A stretch of DNA of 64,000 nucleotides from Geosiphon pyriformis (Eukaryota > Glomeromycota > Glomeromycetes > Archaeosporales > Geosiphonaceae). Position 1 is the first letter of the stretch. The number at the start of each line of letters is the position of its first letter. A model generated the notes under the pieces. That model ran no database searches, was not told the DNA's origin, and saw nothing but the letters and a program-made list of their open reading frames with translations. Where the stretch lies: NCBI GenBank assembly GCA_016748015.1, contig JAAOMT010000231.1:65837-129836 (forward strand), in the 5' to 3' direction. The translations under genes and the position numbers were made by a program. Positions 22,501 through 34,699 of the stretch are shown piece by piece.

Positions 22501-24219
22501 ACTCGTATCCGTGTTAGTGTTCCTAATAATTTCTTGTCAGGTATGGTTCGCATTCTTCTTGGATGCAATTTGTCTTTGGGTGGCTCTTTGGCCAGTGCTT
22601 TTCGGTTTAGTGATGGGGTGCCTATGACTGCTGTTCTGGGCAAATCATTGTTTTTCAAATTCTTGCCTTCTCTTTAACGTTATGGCATTGCCTTTGTGGA
22701 TCAGTTTCAGGATTGTCATGATGATATCTTTGACTGGCACACCTTTAAGCAATGAAAAAAACTGGACTTCTGTGGCCTGGTTCCTAAGTGGTTTGGGCTC
22801 TCTGTTGCGTTTCTTGGTGGTCCGCCTCCCTCTTTTTTGGTTTTGATTGGTGTTGGCCTTCTGAACATTTGTGGGTCTAGTAATTTCATATCTGTTAATG
22901 ATCATCTTTCTCAATTTGGCTCTGGTAGTTTGTTTGTTTATATAAATAGTTCTCTGAAAAATTTGGGCACACTAGACTGTTGAGCTGGTACTGCGGCCTT
23001 TTTTGAGGACATTGATTTGGGTTTGGGTGTCAGTGTTTGTGGTCTGGTTTCATCTACTTTGGTGGAATTGCAGGCCATTGTTTTGGCTCTGGAGTATATA
23101 CTAACATCTCGCTCTGTTTGCTTATTTTCGGATAGTCAGACTGCTTTGAATACTTGCAAATCAGAGTTGGGTCTGATATGTCTGGACTTTTGCAATCGGT
23201 GTTAGATCAAGCATTGGCATATTGGGAATATTATTCACAGCAAGAATTTGAAAGTCAGCTGGCACAAGGTGAAAGGCCACTTTGGCATTTTGGGAAATGA
23301 CTGTGCTGACAGTCTTGCTGAGATTGCCTCTCTCTCTAATTGGTTTCTTCTTTTATATGTTAGTGAACATTTTTTGATGGCCGATGGTAGTATGGTGTCT
23401 TGTAATTCTAGGCACTTTGTTCAGGATATTTTTCATGCTGTTCATCATGCATGTTGGGAGGTTGGTTCTGGTTCCGGCTTTCTGGCAGGTGGCTTGCTTT
23501 CAGATGTTGATTGGCTAAAGTCTTCTCAGGTGTGGCACCCTGATTTGCACATGGCCACAGGCTTTACCAGCAAGTACACTGCTGATTCCCATACTTACTT
23601 CATGAAAGTTTTACACCATCGGCTTTTCATGGCTGTTCAAAAACAACTTTATAATAGATGTTATCCCAGTGTTCTGTGTCTGTATTGTGGGGAGGTAGAA
23701 GTGTCGGATCATGTGTTTTCTTGCTTAGTCGATAGCTCAGCCCATTGCCAAATTCTAAATTCTGGCATGTCCTTTTGGAAGGAACTTTCTGGTCTTTCTT
23801 TGTCCTCTTCATGTGTATTGCAATTGTTGTCGACCTGTGCTTCAGATTTCTTAGTGTCTTCAGTGCTTTTTAAGGATTTTGTTTTCAAGGGATGGTTCTC
23901 AGAGGCTGTTTTTGTCTTTCATGATCCCAAAGTTGCTGGTGCTAAAATTACTGATTTTGCATGTTCTATTTGCCTAGCTTTTAGGAATGATATTTGGTTG
24001 GTTCGTGTTAAACATTATGTTTTCATGGAGAAGTGTGGTCTGATCTCTAAGGATGGCTCAGTTTACACTTTAGCTTCCAGTTCAGCCTTGGTGTTATCAG
24101 TTGGTGTGGTCAAATTGCTTGGGATTTCTGAGGCTTTTGGTGTCTGTTTTGGTTTTTGTAAACCTTGCCCGTTTTTTTCTGATATAAACTCTTCAGTCTC
24201 TGTAGTTATAACTGTATAG
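19540..24219 (+). pseudogene. LINE ORF2: APE endonuclease, RT, RNase H, C-terminal zinc motif (copy 2)
   Basis: The full-length frame gives the domain plan: endonuclease (TETKL, GGDFNEDG), RT (DMWKAYDSVGWEHL, FVDDMIWVG), RNase H (VELQAIVLALE, LFSDSQTAL, HKVKGHFGILGNDCADSLAE) and a C-terminal CX2CX8HX4C motif (CLYCGEVEVSDHVFSC, 23677-23724) typical of LINE C-termini. Endonuclease IDY is INY and DH is NH; RNase H YMDGS is YINSS; all are G-to-A changes. Stops are at 20425-20427 and 20944-20946 (both Trp codons), 22675-22677, 22981-22983 and 23203-23205. One-base indels lie near 21180 and 21810. Confidence 0.88.
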
Positions 24220-24349
24220 TGTTGTCCTAACTGGTTCAAGTAACTGGTCATGTGTAGTAAACACATGATACACACCTAGTTTAGATCATTTCTTTGATGT
24301 ACAGTTCTAGGTAGTGTGTGGACTTCGCTTGTTAAATGATGGGAAAAAA
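24220..24349 (+). other. LINE 3' UTR and A tail, with hairpin
   Basis: 130 bases after the ORF2 stop. CATGTGT, loop AGTAA, ACACATG (24249-24267) form a 7-bp stem; 3' UTR stem-loops are known recognition sites for some LINE RTs. The tail is a run of A after GATGGG. The role is inferred. Confidence 0.5.
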
Positions 24350-24434
24350 AAAAAATAACAAAAATTTGAAAATAGAAGAATAATTTATAATATTAATAAA
24401 AAATAACACACTAATATAATTTTATATCTTATAT
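24350..24434 (-). repeat. Eroded LTR of element F, second piece
   Basis: It resumes the F LTR after LINE copy 2 (ACAAAAATTTGAAAATAGAAG matches the family LTR near 24600-24630) and stops at ATAT (24431-24434), the 4-bp target of element D. The other copy of ATAT is at 60946-60949. Confidence 0.78.
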
Positions 24435-25165
24435 TGTTATGAGTTGGAGTAACAAGCTAACGGATAACCAGAAAAAACAGAATTGTAAAGTGATAAAAGA
24501 AATCAAAAGGAATTCAACTTCAAAGAGTAAATTGAATGAGTATGAATTCAATGTGTAAGATCAGTCTCATAAAATATCTTAGTTGTTATACTTTTTAAAA
24601 GATAACCAGAAAATCTGAAGGTAAAGGAATAGTTTATATTGTCAACAAATAATTACACACTAGTATAATTCTATACTTTATATTAGTGCTCTTAGATATA
24701 CTCTTCAGTCATGTTTTATTTAATAATTTTCAAATACTACAATTATACATTTCAGGAAAAGGATAAGAAATAACCAACAAATAATCTTTTATCCCAAGAT
24801 GTTCAAATACTTGAAAGTAAAAAAAGAGAAATTAGCAATAAGAGAATAATTAAGATGAAAGTTGTTATTTTATTTTATTTCTTTTTTTGATTCTTATATG
24901 TTTTTCTACAGCTAAGAGATTCATTGTTTATATAGTTATTAAAAGTGGTCAATGATTAAATTAATGATTAGGTCAATAATCAAGTCAATAATCAGGTCAA
25001 TAATTAGGTTATTGATTAGGTCAATAATTAGGTCAATAATCAGGACAACAGTTAGGTCATTAATCAGGTCAATAATCACTATCTAAAAATAGAATGGCTA
25101 ATTATATGACATCAGTAACTAATACATGTGATAATTAATAAGAAGTATAGGTTTCAATCATAATA
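24435..25165 (-). repeat. LTR of element D, left (3' LTR)
   Basis: 731 bp, from TGTTATGAG to CATAATA (degraded TGTTATGG...CCATAACA inverted ends). It contains 11 units of a 12-bp tandem array (24947-25078), against 8 in the right LTR. TATA-like ATATAA is near 24931-24937 on the minus strand. Confidence 0.88.
24947..25078. repeat. 12-bp tandem array GGTCAATAATCA, 11 units
   Basis: 132 bp made of 12-bp units of the type GGTCAATAATCA with substitutions, just upstream of the LTR TATA box in transcription sense. The other LTRs of this family hold 8 (60784-60879), 6 (36236-36307) and 11 units (43566-43697). Confidence 0.88.
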
Positions 25166-25173
25166 TTATTTTT

Positions 25174-25870
25174 TCAAAAGAGATTGAGCTTCAGCGAAAT
25201 CAAGCTATTCATAATGTAATCTAATTGAAAAATTTTATCTAATTCAAAGCTAACTAGTTGGTTAAAGTTTTTTGTGGATAGAATATATAATACTTGAAGT
25301 GAAATAAGTTTTGTATTCAAGAAATCAAATCTTTGTATTAGAGTTTTGGCTCTTTTAGCAATAGTTAAAACTCTTGAGATATCTAACTGTATAATGCCCA
25401 AAATTTCTGCCTGTATCTCTGAAGTTGTTTTCTTTATAAGTTTTATATCTTTTATGATTTTTTCAAGATAACCATAAAGTTCTAATTGTTTTTTATATGA
25501 CAAATTTTTGTTTATGAACAAGATTTCTTGGATTGTTTTTCCAATTGTGCTAAAAGGTAAGAGTATAGCTGCTGTTATACTTTCTAATAGATATTTATCC
25601 ATTTTGCTACCAATTTTTTCTCTTCTGGTAGTGGTTTTCTTTAGTCTAATAACAGTATGTGTTCCACTGTTATTCATTATAGTGATTTGTTTTCCAATGA
25701 TTAGAGTAATATTTGAATAGTTTTTGATCCAATACTTATGGAGAGTATAGAAGGCATTTTGAATGTTTTAATCCAGAAAATAATTGTTTATGTCAATTAA
25801 AGATACCTCTGTTTTGGGAATAATGCATTTATTTATACTTGATTTTTGCTGATTATTTGGGTTGGTATTA
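25174..25870 (-). pseudogene. ORF3 of element D
   Basis: Homologue of the 250-aa ORF3 of element E. The open block 25677-25174 starts MNNSGTHTVIRLKK, and the upstream part (INNYFL, then a CAA-to-TAA stop) extends to about 25870. It is helical and polar with SEIQAEILGII and RVLTIAKRAKTLIQRFDFL, ending next to the 3' LTR. No membrane anchor or enzyme motif is recognised. Preservation of the reading frame in both D and E argues that it is a real product. Confidence 0.62.
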
Positions 25871-26935
25871 CCACAACAGGCAACCAATCAGGTCATTTAT
25901 AATATTTCTTGAGTCATATATCATGAACAGAACAATTATTAAATATTGTTCTGGATTGATCTTAAAAAATATAAGAACTATTGTTCAAAACTTTGTTGAC
26001 TATAAAGAGTTTTTTTTATCAGCTTGAGAATTTATTACCATAAACATTGTTTTTGTCTGAATAGTATTCTAATACCAAGTTATTAACACTTAAAAAAAGT
26101 GTTTTATAGGTTTTCTTTTTCTTAAGTTTTTCTTGGAACTGTTTTATTTTTTCAAAAGCAATTATTTGTGCTTCTACCAAGGAGTCAAGAATAATACCAA
26201 GTCTTCTTTGCAAAATGTCTTTGTAATTTCTTATTGTGATCTTTTCAAAAAGTATTATCTTAATATCAGTTTCTATTAGTAGTGTTGTCATGTATCTATA
26301 AAGCAGATAAAAAGATTCATAACTTATTATGTTATGATTCACAGTTTTATAAGCAAACAAAGCTAAAGACAATACTTTGTCCTATAAATTTGTTTTTTTA
26401 CTGGTTTTGGCTAGAGTTTCACATAGTGTTCTATTAAAATATTCTACTAAGCCATTTTTTTGAGAGTGGTAAGAAGAAAAAAGTTTATAACATATTCCCA
26501 TTTTTCTACAAAGTTTTTTAACCAGTGTACTAAGAAAAGCTCTTTCTCTATCAGATAAAAGTTCTTTAAGACAGCCATGATAACAGATAATATTTTTATA
26601 AATGAAATTGGCTATTAAGACTGCTGTTTAGTCTGGAGTGGCTCTTGTTTCTACTCACTTTGTAAGATAGTCAGTAGCTGTAATAATGTATCTGTTGCCA
26701 TTAGGAGTTATTGTTAAAGATCTAACAACATCTATACCAATTCTGTTAAATAGTTGATTAACAGAGATTGGATAAATATCTTCTTTGTGATTGGGTTTGT
26801 TTTTTCTTTGGCAGATGTTACAAATTTTGATGTATTCAGCAATGTTTTTCCCAAAATAGGCCAATAATAGCAAGCTAAAGTTTTCTGAATTGCTTTTGTT
26901 TTTTCAAAGTGTCTAATTAATAAGTTAGTATGTAT
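25871..26935 (-). pseudogene. Integrase of element D, main part
   Basis: Two open blocks carry the core. 26873-26655 has CNICQRKNKPN (zinc module), RIGIDVVRSL (first Asp) and ATDYLTK. 26372-26019 has the C-terminal part. The catalytic Glu motif near 26440 reads NGLVEYFNR with Glu kept. The N-terminal zinc-module start continues across element B at 45726. Stops and frameshifts lie between blocks. Confidence 0.75.
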
Positions 26936-27783
26936 TATTACAGATGATTATTTGGAGTCTCAAAGCAAATAACAATCCATAACTTGGTGCTCAATTGATA
27001 ACATTAGTAATATCTGTAGGTTGTTTGTATCTGAAGGTTTTTGGTTGAGTTTTTTGTATAATGGACAGAGATTTACTGATTGTTTTATCCATAGCTTTCT
27101 AAAATCGCAATTTCATCAAATTTTTTTTTTAGTATGATAGCTGGTAATTCTTCTGGTAAGTTATCCTCAATTGAGTGTTTTACCCTTATTCTGGGTCTTT
27201 TACCAGTCATTATATTCTGACATCAGTACCTCCACATGTTAATCCTTTTATCAAATTAGTACTTAGAATAAACAAAGACAAAAAATAAAATAACAAAAAA
27301 ATAAAAAAAAAATTAAGTTCAGGCAAATAAAAGTTAGTATTCCATCAATAACTATAATCAAGAGCTATTGTTCTAGTGTGGTTAAGTATCAGTTATTATC
27401 AACATAAAGTGTTGATAATAGAGAGTAGATTGAGATAACAAATAATTATTTATTGATATTTGTGATTTGAAAGATTGCTTAGATGAAATCTAAATTAAGA
27501 GGTTTGTTTTTTCTATTTTTAATGCTACTGCTATATATACATAATTGAGATTCCTCAATTCTTCAATTTTTCGCACCAGAAATCCTGGAATTTTTAGAAT
27601 CTTGCAATTCCTGTGAAAAAAATTCTGGAATTCTGAAATCCTGCGATTTCTTGTATGAGAATTCTGTAATTTTTGGAATCTTACAATTTTTCTGAGAGGA
27701 ATCCTAGAATTCCATATTTACTATGCCTATTTCTAATTGGTTAATTTATATGCTAATATACTTTTTATATTCTATAAGTAACA
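26936..27783 (-). repeat. LTR of element B, left (3' LTR)
   Basis: 848 bp, from TATTACAG (degraded TGTTACAG) to AGTAACA. TATATATA at 27532-27539, hairpin at 27394-27420, U3 array of GGAATTCC-like units about 27560-27710. It is followed by the polypurine tract 27784-27801. Confidence 0.88.
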
Positions 27784-27801
27784 TTATTTTCTTCTTTTAA
27801 T

Positions 27802-28619
27802 ATTAAGCTCCATTGAGATCTTCTAATTCTAACTCTTTGTTTTTGAGTATTTTTTGAATTTTTTTTCGAAAATTACTTGTGTTATCTTGTTCTGTAATTC
27901 TTCAAATTGGGCATTGGTTATTTTTCTTATTTGGTTAACAGTAATAAATTCTATTGCTAGATTGAATAAGATTTTAGGTCAATTTTGAAATTCAACTTGT
28001 AATTAATAGATGGCTTGTGCTTGTGTAGTTAAATTGTTGTTTTCTTACAAATTGTTCAAATTGTTGTAATATTGTTGTGTCAAATAGTTGTTTTGTTTTA
28101 TCTGTATATAAGTTCTGAATATTCAAATATTGTCCCAAGTAGAATAACAAAAGTTTTTTGAAAATTGTTGTGTCCACCAATTTCATATTTCTATCATTAA
28201 CTCTTCATATTGGGTGACTTTTAGTTGTGTTTTTATCACCAATTTTATTTTGGTAATTATTTTGTCAATAGTGTTTTCTGTTTTTCTCCATACTTTATCT
28301 CATAGTTCTTTTCTGATGTTTTTGTATCTAATGATTTATTGATTGATTAAAATTTTCATTTCTTGTTGTTGGATCAGTTAAAAAAGTTGTTGTGCTAGTG
28401 AGTAAATATTGTTAATAATTTCCATTTTTTTGCTGTTTTTTACCACATCTACCATGTCTTTATATTTTTTTAGTTATTTAATTTGATGTGTTAGTGTTGA
28501 TAATAATGATTGGTTCTAAATTTTATAGGATCTCATCTGATTGAACTAGTATTCCCTATACTTCTAATTGTGGAATATTACTAATAGATAATAATACTAT
28601 ATAGTAATATAGTTTCAGT
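27802..28619 (-). pseudogene. ORF3 module, element B
   Basis: Same module as 6666-7479. The clearest open block, 28186-27992, contains IFKKLLLFYLGQYLNIQNLY and TDKTKQLFDTTILQQFEQF, matching A residue by residue. The remainder is broken. Function unknown. Confidence 0.5.
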
Positions 28620-30470
28620 CAATTACTATATGCTGCTTTGGCTAAGATTTTGTTGTCCTATCTTAATTTATAAGCTTCATTTCTAAGAATTTTTTCTATG
28701 TAAAATAGTCCATCCTATTTGAAATCAAATTTTCTACTTTATTGTTTTTCCACTTTAATACAATGTAAGAATACTTTGTCTCCAATCTTAAATTTAACTG
28801 GTTTATCTGGTAATTGGTTATTGTGTCTTTTTTTTTGTTTTTTTTGTGACTTTTAGATGTTATTAGCTGTTCATCATTGTTTGTTTTCTAGAGTTTCTAT
28901 CAAGTTATATGTTCTTCTTAGTAATGTTTCTTGAAAATTGTCTTTAGTTATTGGTTCTGTTGAGTATGTTTTGATTTTTATTTCAATTGGTATTGTTGCT
29001 GTTCTACTATACACTAATTTAAATAGTGTTGCTTGTATAGTATTTTGTTTCATTGTTCAATAAGTAAATAATACTGAAGGTGTTATAGTTCAAGAATTTA
29101 ATAGGAATTATAAATTAGCCAATCATGAAATAGCACAGCAACAATTTATAAAAAGAAATAATTTACAAATAACAACCAGCACTATTTTACAATAGCAGCA
29201 AGCACTATTGTGCAAAAGCAGTAAGCACTATTTTACAATAGCAGCAAGTACTATTTAGAAATAATGGAAATAGAGTATTACAAAATGTTATTTTGTAAAA
29301 CAATAATTATATATATATACAATAGTTTTTAATAATAAAAAAAAAAACAGCTTCAACTTGAAGCAACAAATATCTAAATAAAATCTTATTCAAAAAGAAT
29401 TAATAAAAATAATAAATTGAATTAACATTACAATTATAAGATTAACAATAGAATTTACATATTTTCTCTAATAAATGAAACTATTATTCCATCTCTGAAT
29501 CTTTTGGAAGAATAATCTCTGATTAAGATTATTCATGTAGTTATTAATTAAATTGAAAAAACTTTATTATATACTTAGAAAAATCATGAAAAGACCATTA
29601 ACATTCTGTGTTTCTAGATTAGAAAAACACATTAAACAATTGCAAGAATAGCCTCAGAAAAAACCCCAAACAGTGGGTAAATTTCAGATTAGCCTCTGAA
29701 AAGAAGTACACAATATACAAAAACAATTAGAATTAAAAAAAAGACTTAAATCACAACATCAAAAAAAAATCTTTAGTATATTATTATTAATATCTAACAC
29801 ATAAAATTGAGAAATTCATGAGAGACTGATTGCAATTTAAACAGGATATTAACAATTAAAATATACCAAAAAAACCCTCTTGTAACAATGGTATAAACAA
29901 ATCTCATTTATCTTAATTTTCTTGGCTGATTTTGGCAATTGTTTCACATAATGTTCTATTGAATTTTTCGACTAAGTCATTGGTTTGTGGATGATATGGT
30001 AATGATAATAGTCTTTTGATTCCAAATATTTGACTTAATTCTGCTAATGTTTTATTCACAAAGTGAGTTCTTTGGTTGAATAACAATTTTTTTGGACATC
30101 CATGTCGACAAATTAGATCTTGATAGATAAATTTGGCAATGGATTCTGCATCTACTCCTTGAATTGCTTTTGCTTCTGGCCATTTAGTGAGATAATCCAT
30201 GGCTACTGCAATATATCTGTTGCCTCTGCTGATGATTGTTAATGATCTAACTAAGTTAATTCTAATATAATCAAATGGTTGTCCCACTTTAATTGGTTTC
30301 AATGGTTCACTGGATCTTGTTCTTTCTCTTCTTTGACAAGCATTACAATTTTGAATATATTGGATGATGTTTGAATATATTGATGGCCAATAGTATTTAT
30401 TTCTGGTTTTTTCTATGGTTGCTTCTTTATGAAAATATCCTGTCATTAAGTCTGAGTGCATGTTGAATAG
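28620..30470 (-). pseudogene. Integrase of element B, interrupted by a solo LTR
   Basis: The core block 30461-29913 shows CNACQRRERTRS (zinc module), IRINLVRSL (first Asp changed to Asn), LFNQRTHF (second Asp changed to Asn) and NDLVEKFNR (Glu kept). The C-terminal part resumes left of the solo LTR at 29080. Both lost aspartates fit GAT to AAT. Confidence 0.78.
29081..29887. repeat. Solo LTR of a third LTR family
   Basis: 807 bp that interrupt the B integrase; A and C are continuous here. Ends are TGTTATAG and TTGTAACA. Flanks are AAGG (29077-29080) and ATGG (29888-29891), a likely 4-bp duplication with one difference. It contains about 3.5 copies of a 22-23-bp unit with AGCAGCAAGCACTATT (29178-29253). 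It resembles none of the other LTRs. Confidence 0.7.
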
Positions 30471-30539
30471 TATTGTTTCTTTTTCTGGTTCTGTGATTAC
30501 TCTGAGTGGTTTCTTTGGATCTTTTTTGTTCTTCCAATA

Positions 30540-32000
30540 TAATATATTTTGGTGGCTAATAAAATATTTTGATTGTTGTTTTATGTTGTTTTGTTCCTTT
30601 TAAGATAATTTCTCCTTGAATAACTGGGTATTTATATAATACTAGAGTTGTTGATATTTTTGTTTTCAACTGTTTGAATTTTATTATATTTTTGGATTGA
30701 AATGTTCAAATTTGTTTTATTCACAACAAACCATCAGCATTTCTATTTTTTTTTCTTTTTTTATAGTATACTGTATAATTAAATGGTGCAAGTTTTATTT
30801 TTCATTTAGCATGGCAATTATTTCCAAATTCTTGCTTCTGAATTGAAGTCAATTCTTTATGATCAGTATATATATCAAATTTCTGGCTTAAGTATTCTCT
30901 TTATTTCATAACTGTTCAATAGATTGCTAAGTGTTTTAGTGCTGGTGTTCCATAATTTTTTTCTGCTGGACTCAAACTTTGATTAACATATGCTACTAGA
31001 TATTCTCTTTCATCTGGTCTTTTTTGTGATAGTACTGCTCCCAATGCTTGACCTAATGCATCAGTGGTAATAATGAATGATTTACTATGATTTAAATAAA
31101 TTAGTACTGAAGCTTGAATGAGCTTTTTTCTCAGTATATTAAAAGTTTTTTGTTGTGTTTCAGTCCATTTATATTTAACATTCTTGGTTTGTAGATGATA
31201 CAGTGGTTGAACTATTTTGGAAAAGTTCTTAATGAAGTGACAATAGTAATCTGCAAATTCCAAGAATACTCATAATTCGGTCAAGTTGGTAGATACTAGA
31301 AAGTTTTTAACTATCTCAATTTTATTTGGATCCATTTTGATTCTATTTTTATTTACAATATGTCCTAAAAACTTCAATTCTGTTTTGCCAAAAAAGCATT
31401 TAGTGATATTTAATTTTAATCTGGCTCTTCTTAGTTCTTCAAATACTTGTTGGAGATAGTATAAATAATCATCAAATGTTTTTGAGAACACATTGGTATC
31501 ATTCAAATATACAACTACTGATTTTCATAACAGTCCAATATAGATGATTTTCATGAGCCATTGGAATGTTGCTGGAGCATTCATTAAGGCAAATAGCATT
31601 ACTTTAAACTCAAAATTTTCTTCTCAGATTGTAAAAGCCATTTTCTCCTTATCTTTTAGTTTCATGACTACTTGTTAGTAACTATTGTTTAAGTCTAAAG
31701 TCGAGAACCATTTTTTTTCTCCAAAAGCATCGAAAAGTTCTTGAATTTTTGAAGTTGAGTAGCTATCTTTTTTGGTTACTCTATTAAGTTTTCAGTAATT
31801 CACACAAAAGCAGATTTTTTCATTTTTTTTATAGACTAGTACTACTGGTGATAACCATAAACTTATTGATAATTAAATTAACCATTGTTTAACATCTAAT
31901 TGATTTCTTGATGAATGATCTCATGGCTGGCTGGTGGTATTTAGTATGCTCTTTGTTTGATTGGCATTGCATCTCCAGTTTTGATTTGATGCTGAATTAT
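30540..32000 (-). pseudogene. Reverse transcriptase and RNase H, element B
   Basis: Blocks 31506-31270 (RT thumb and connection, FLGHIVNKNRIKMDPNK) and 31263-30916 (RNase H, ITTDALGQALGAVLSQ). The active site near 31499-31510 reads YLND instead of YLDD. The palm upstream (31520-32000) is readable only in pieces, with stops. Confidence 0.8.
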
Positions 32001-32123
32001 GTCAGTTCTGCCAAATTTATTTTTACTTGCAAAAATGTTAGTGAAGTTGTTGAGTAACATTTTGAGTTGCATATGCTAGAGTGGGTCTAAATTTTTCAGA
32101 TTCATTTATTCTAATTGTTCTGG

Positions 32124-33461
32124 TTAGAGCAAATAACATTTGTTCTGTTTGTAGATTGTTTGTGATATTATGTCAACATATCTATACAGTTGTAGAAAGT
32201 CTGAAATAAAGTTTGGTGGTTGGTTTTCGATTTTGGTGGTTAAATATCCAATAGTGATTCTTTCTGGTATCTCAATGATGTCTCCCATGTTGTTGTAAAT
32301 GAGAATTTTGATGTGACTGTAATTTTTGGCTGGTATGTATAGATTAACTAATCCAATTTTTTCTGATTCACAAGGTGTTGCTTTTGCCTCAAAAATCTGA
32401 ATCTGATCCTTTACTTTTTTTTCTATGGCTAATATGTACTTGTTATATGATAGAATAAAAATTGATTGACAGGTGGAAATAATTTCTCTTTTGTTAATAA
32501 CTTTTTTCTCTGCCATATTAACTGGTACATCTATTTTACTTGTGGATCCAAATCCACTAATCCCTTTAGCTGTAATTCCTAATTCTTTCTGGTTTCTCAC
32601 TGATACTAACTAAGTTATTTTAACCAGAAGCAGGAATATTGTCTGTGTTATTTTTTTATTTGGCTCTATGATATAGGCCTTTTTTGAATTATTTTATTGT
32701 AATGATATTTTCCACATATTTTGCATCAATTATTTCTCCTCTAATGTTAATTCTTTTTTTACTAAACTATTCCTGAATGCTAACTGAACCATTGTTGTTG
32801 TTAAAATTTCCAGTGCTACTTTCAGATCAATGCATGTGTGCAAATGTGGTTCTAATTTAATGGTGTTCTTCTTTGGATATCTCAGATCAAATCCAGCATC
32901 AATATTATGTACATGTTCTGGCATAATATCTTCATCATTATTGCTGAACTATTTCAATTCCTGTTCCTTAGTAAGATCAAAAAGCATAATGTATTGTTCA
33001 GGATTTGAATTGGAGTTCAAATTATTGTTGTTGTAATTGCTATTTTGAACAGAGCTGAAACTGTTGTTTTCATTGTCATCATTGTCAGAGTTTGAATTGG
33101 GATTGAAATTTGATTCTGATTTCAATGTGCAGTTGCTGATTGGTTCTTTCTCTTCAAGGATTATGTAGATTATATGTGATGGTAGATTGTAAATAAAGTC
33201 ATACTTATTACAATATTTGAAATCACATAGAATCAAACAGTGGTTACATAGTTGTCTGTTTATTTTTTCTAAATGTTGTTCTTGTTTTTCCTGAATGGAT
33301 GTCAAATTCTGATAATGTTCATAGAATTTTTCTAGACCAGCTTTAATGTCAAGAAAAGCATCTGGATTGGGAATAAAAAAAGTTTTGACTGGTTCTGGTG
33401 GGTTATTCTTAATTTTCAATATTTTGCTAGATAAAGTATCTTTAACTTTGGCACTTGCCAT
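32124..33461 (-). pseudogene. dUTPase region of pol, element B
   Basis: Motif 1 DAGFDL and motif 2 as RNSL (normally RSSL) lie in the block 32924-32730. Motif 5, GFGSTS, lies in the block 32600-32124, followed by the beta-rich domain. Motif 3/4 between them is frameshifted. The upstream block 33461-32949 carries the CDFKYCNKYD finger (one Cys lost) and the Asn/Ser-rich linker. Position between protease and RT as in A and C. Confidence 0.82.
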
Positions 33462-34125
33462 TCTTCAGATTTTGTTTTTATCATGTAGATAACCATTTAG
33501 GCATGCCAAAACACAGTTCTATGCAATGTTAAAAAATGTTTTACAACTGATCTAGTCATTAATGAGAATCATGTATTGGCACAAGGCATCACATGTTCTT
33601 CCTTAACCAGAAATGTTGTTCCATATTTCTTTGTTGAGTAATTGTTTCTCACAAGTGAAACATAGTTTATTGTCTTACTTGCCTTGTCATTTGGAGTACC
33701 CATAGCATTCTCTGTAGTATAGTTTACAGTAGTAATAGATGTGTATCCAATAGTCTTTATTAGGTGCAATCCATGCTCCCATGGAAGAAAGTTTCTTGTC
33801 ACAATCTTAGTATTTTAGTGAAATGTATGATAGTTGCTTTAGTGGCTCATGTGTATAAAATCTTTTCCAGCCACTAGTTATTTCTTCTGTAGTGGTGCCT
33901 TCTTCTGGTGCATCCTCTTTTTTTTTTTTTTCTTTGTCATTCCAAAAAAATACTGGTGATAATTTGTTGTGTTCAATATTAGCCCAGAAAATTTGATAAG
34001 CTTTCCAGATAGATTTTTTTTCTTTGTTATTGAACTCAATAAGTAGTTTTGTGATGTGGGTGGTCTTGAAGTGATCACACATGGCTGATATACATGTGTA
34101 TTGTTCGTTCTGGCTGAGTTGCACT
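33462..34125 (-). pseudogene. Cys-rich module, element B
   Basis: Degenerate counterpart of 11199-12190. Pieces with paired cysteines near 33560-33690 and a QNEQYTCISAMCDHFKTTHI segment near 34060-34124 (QNGQHT-type strand after the protease). It contains a run of lysine codons near 33910. Broken by frameshifts. Confidence 0.45.
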
Positions 34126-34682
34126 TTCTAAATGGTTCAGTTAAGCACAGCATTGGTTTTAGACAACCAATTATTGTCAATAAATGCTTGGTATTAAATT
34201 GCTTCCATCACCAAAACTTTAATAGGTATAATAATGCCATTGACTTCAAAAGGGAAGTTGTTAATTTCACCAATAGGAATTTTGGTTGCTCCATTGGCTG
34301 TAATGATTTTGGTGCTGGCAGTTTAATTAACTCAGCAACCTAATTAGTCCATGAGTTGTTACATAATAATGCTGCTTGCTAAACTACTGTCTAAGATCAA
34401 TTTGATTGGCTAACCATTAACTTTGGCATCAGTATACATTACAGTAATGAATTTTTTGTTAAGTGCAGCTCCACTAAAGAATGGCATTTCCACTTGGTTT
34501 TCTAATTTGAATGAGAAGATGGCTGCTAAAAAGTTATTGTTGGTAATAGTTGCTGGCAGTATGTTGCTGATAAGTGGTTGCTTTTGATTGGGTTCTGGTT
34601 TGTTGAGTGCAGCATCTTCTGAAATAATTAAAAGACTTAAATAGTTCTGGGAATTCAGGTTTTGAGAGTACTTAGTTCCCAA
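34126..34682 (-). pseudogene. Aspartic protease, element B
   Basis: The block 34682-34410 holds the N-terminal part (LLIISEDAALNKPEPNQ, LPFFSGAALNKKFITVMYTD), matching A and C. The active site lies further along, near 34375-34405, as IDLILDSSLASSI-like sequence in a broken frame. Otherwise as 12191-12682. Confidence 0.65.
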
Positions 34683-34699
34683 ACTCTGCTGGCATGATC

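Larger units (their letters stand above)
17608..24349 (+). mobile_element. LINE copy 2, full-length but inactivated
   Basis: Complete non-LTR element of about 6.74 kb ending in an A-rich tail (12 A after GATGGG). It is flanked by AAAAAATAAC at 17598-17607 and 24350-24359; the tail makes the exact right edge ambiguous. It splits the eroded LTR of F. Both ORFs carry stops and frameshifts, more than copy 1, and key endonuclease residues are changed. Confidence 0.9.

Noticed and set aside
24947-25078. CRISPR-like array
   Set aside because: Contiguous 12-bp units without unique spacers, located in LTRs.
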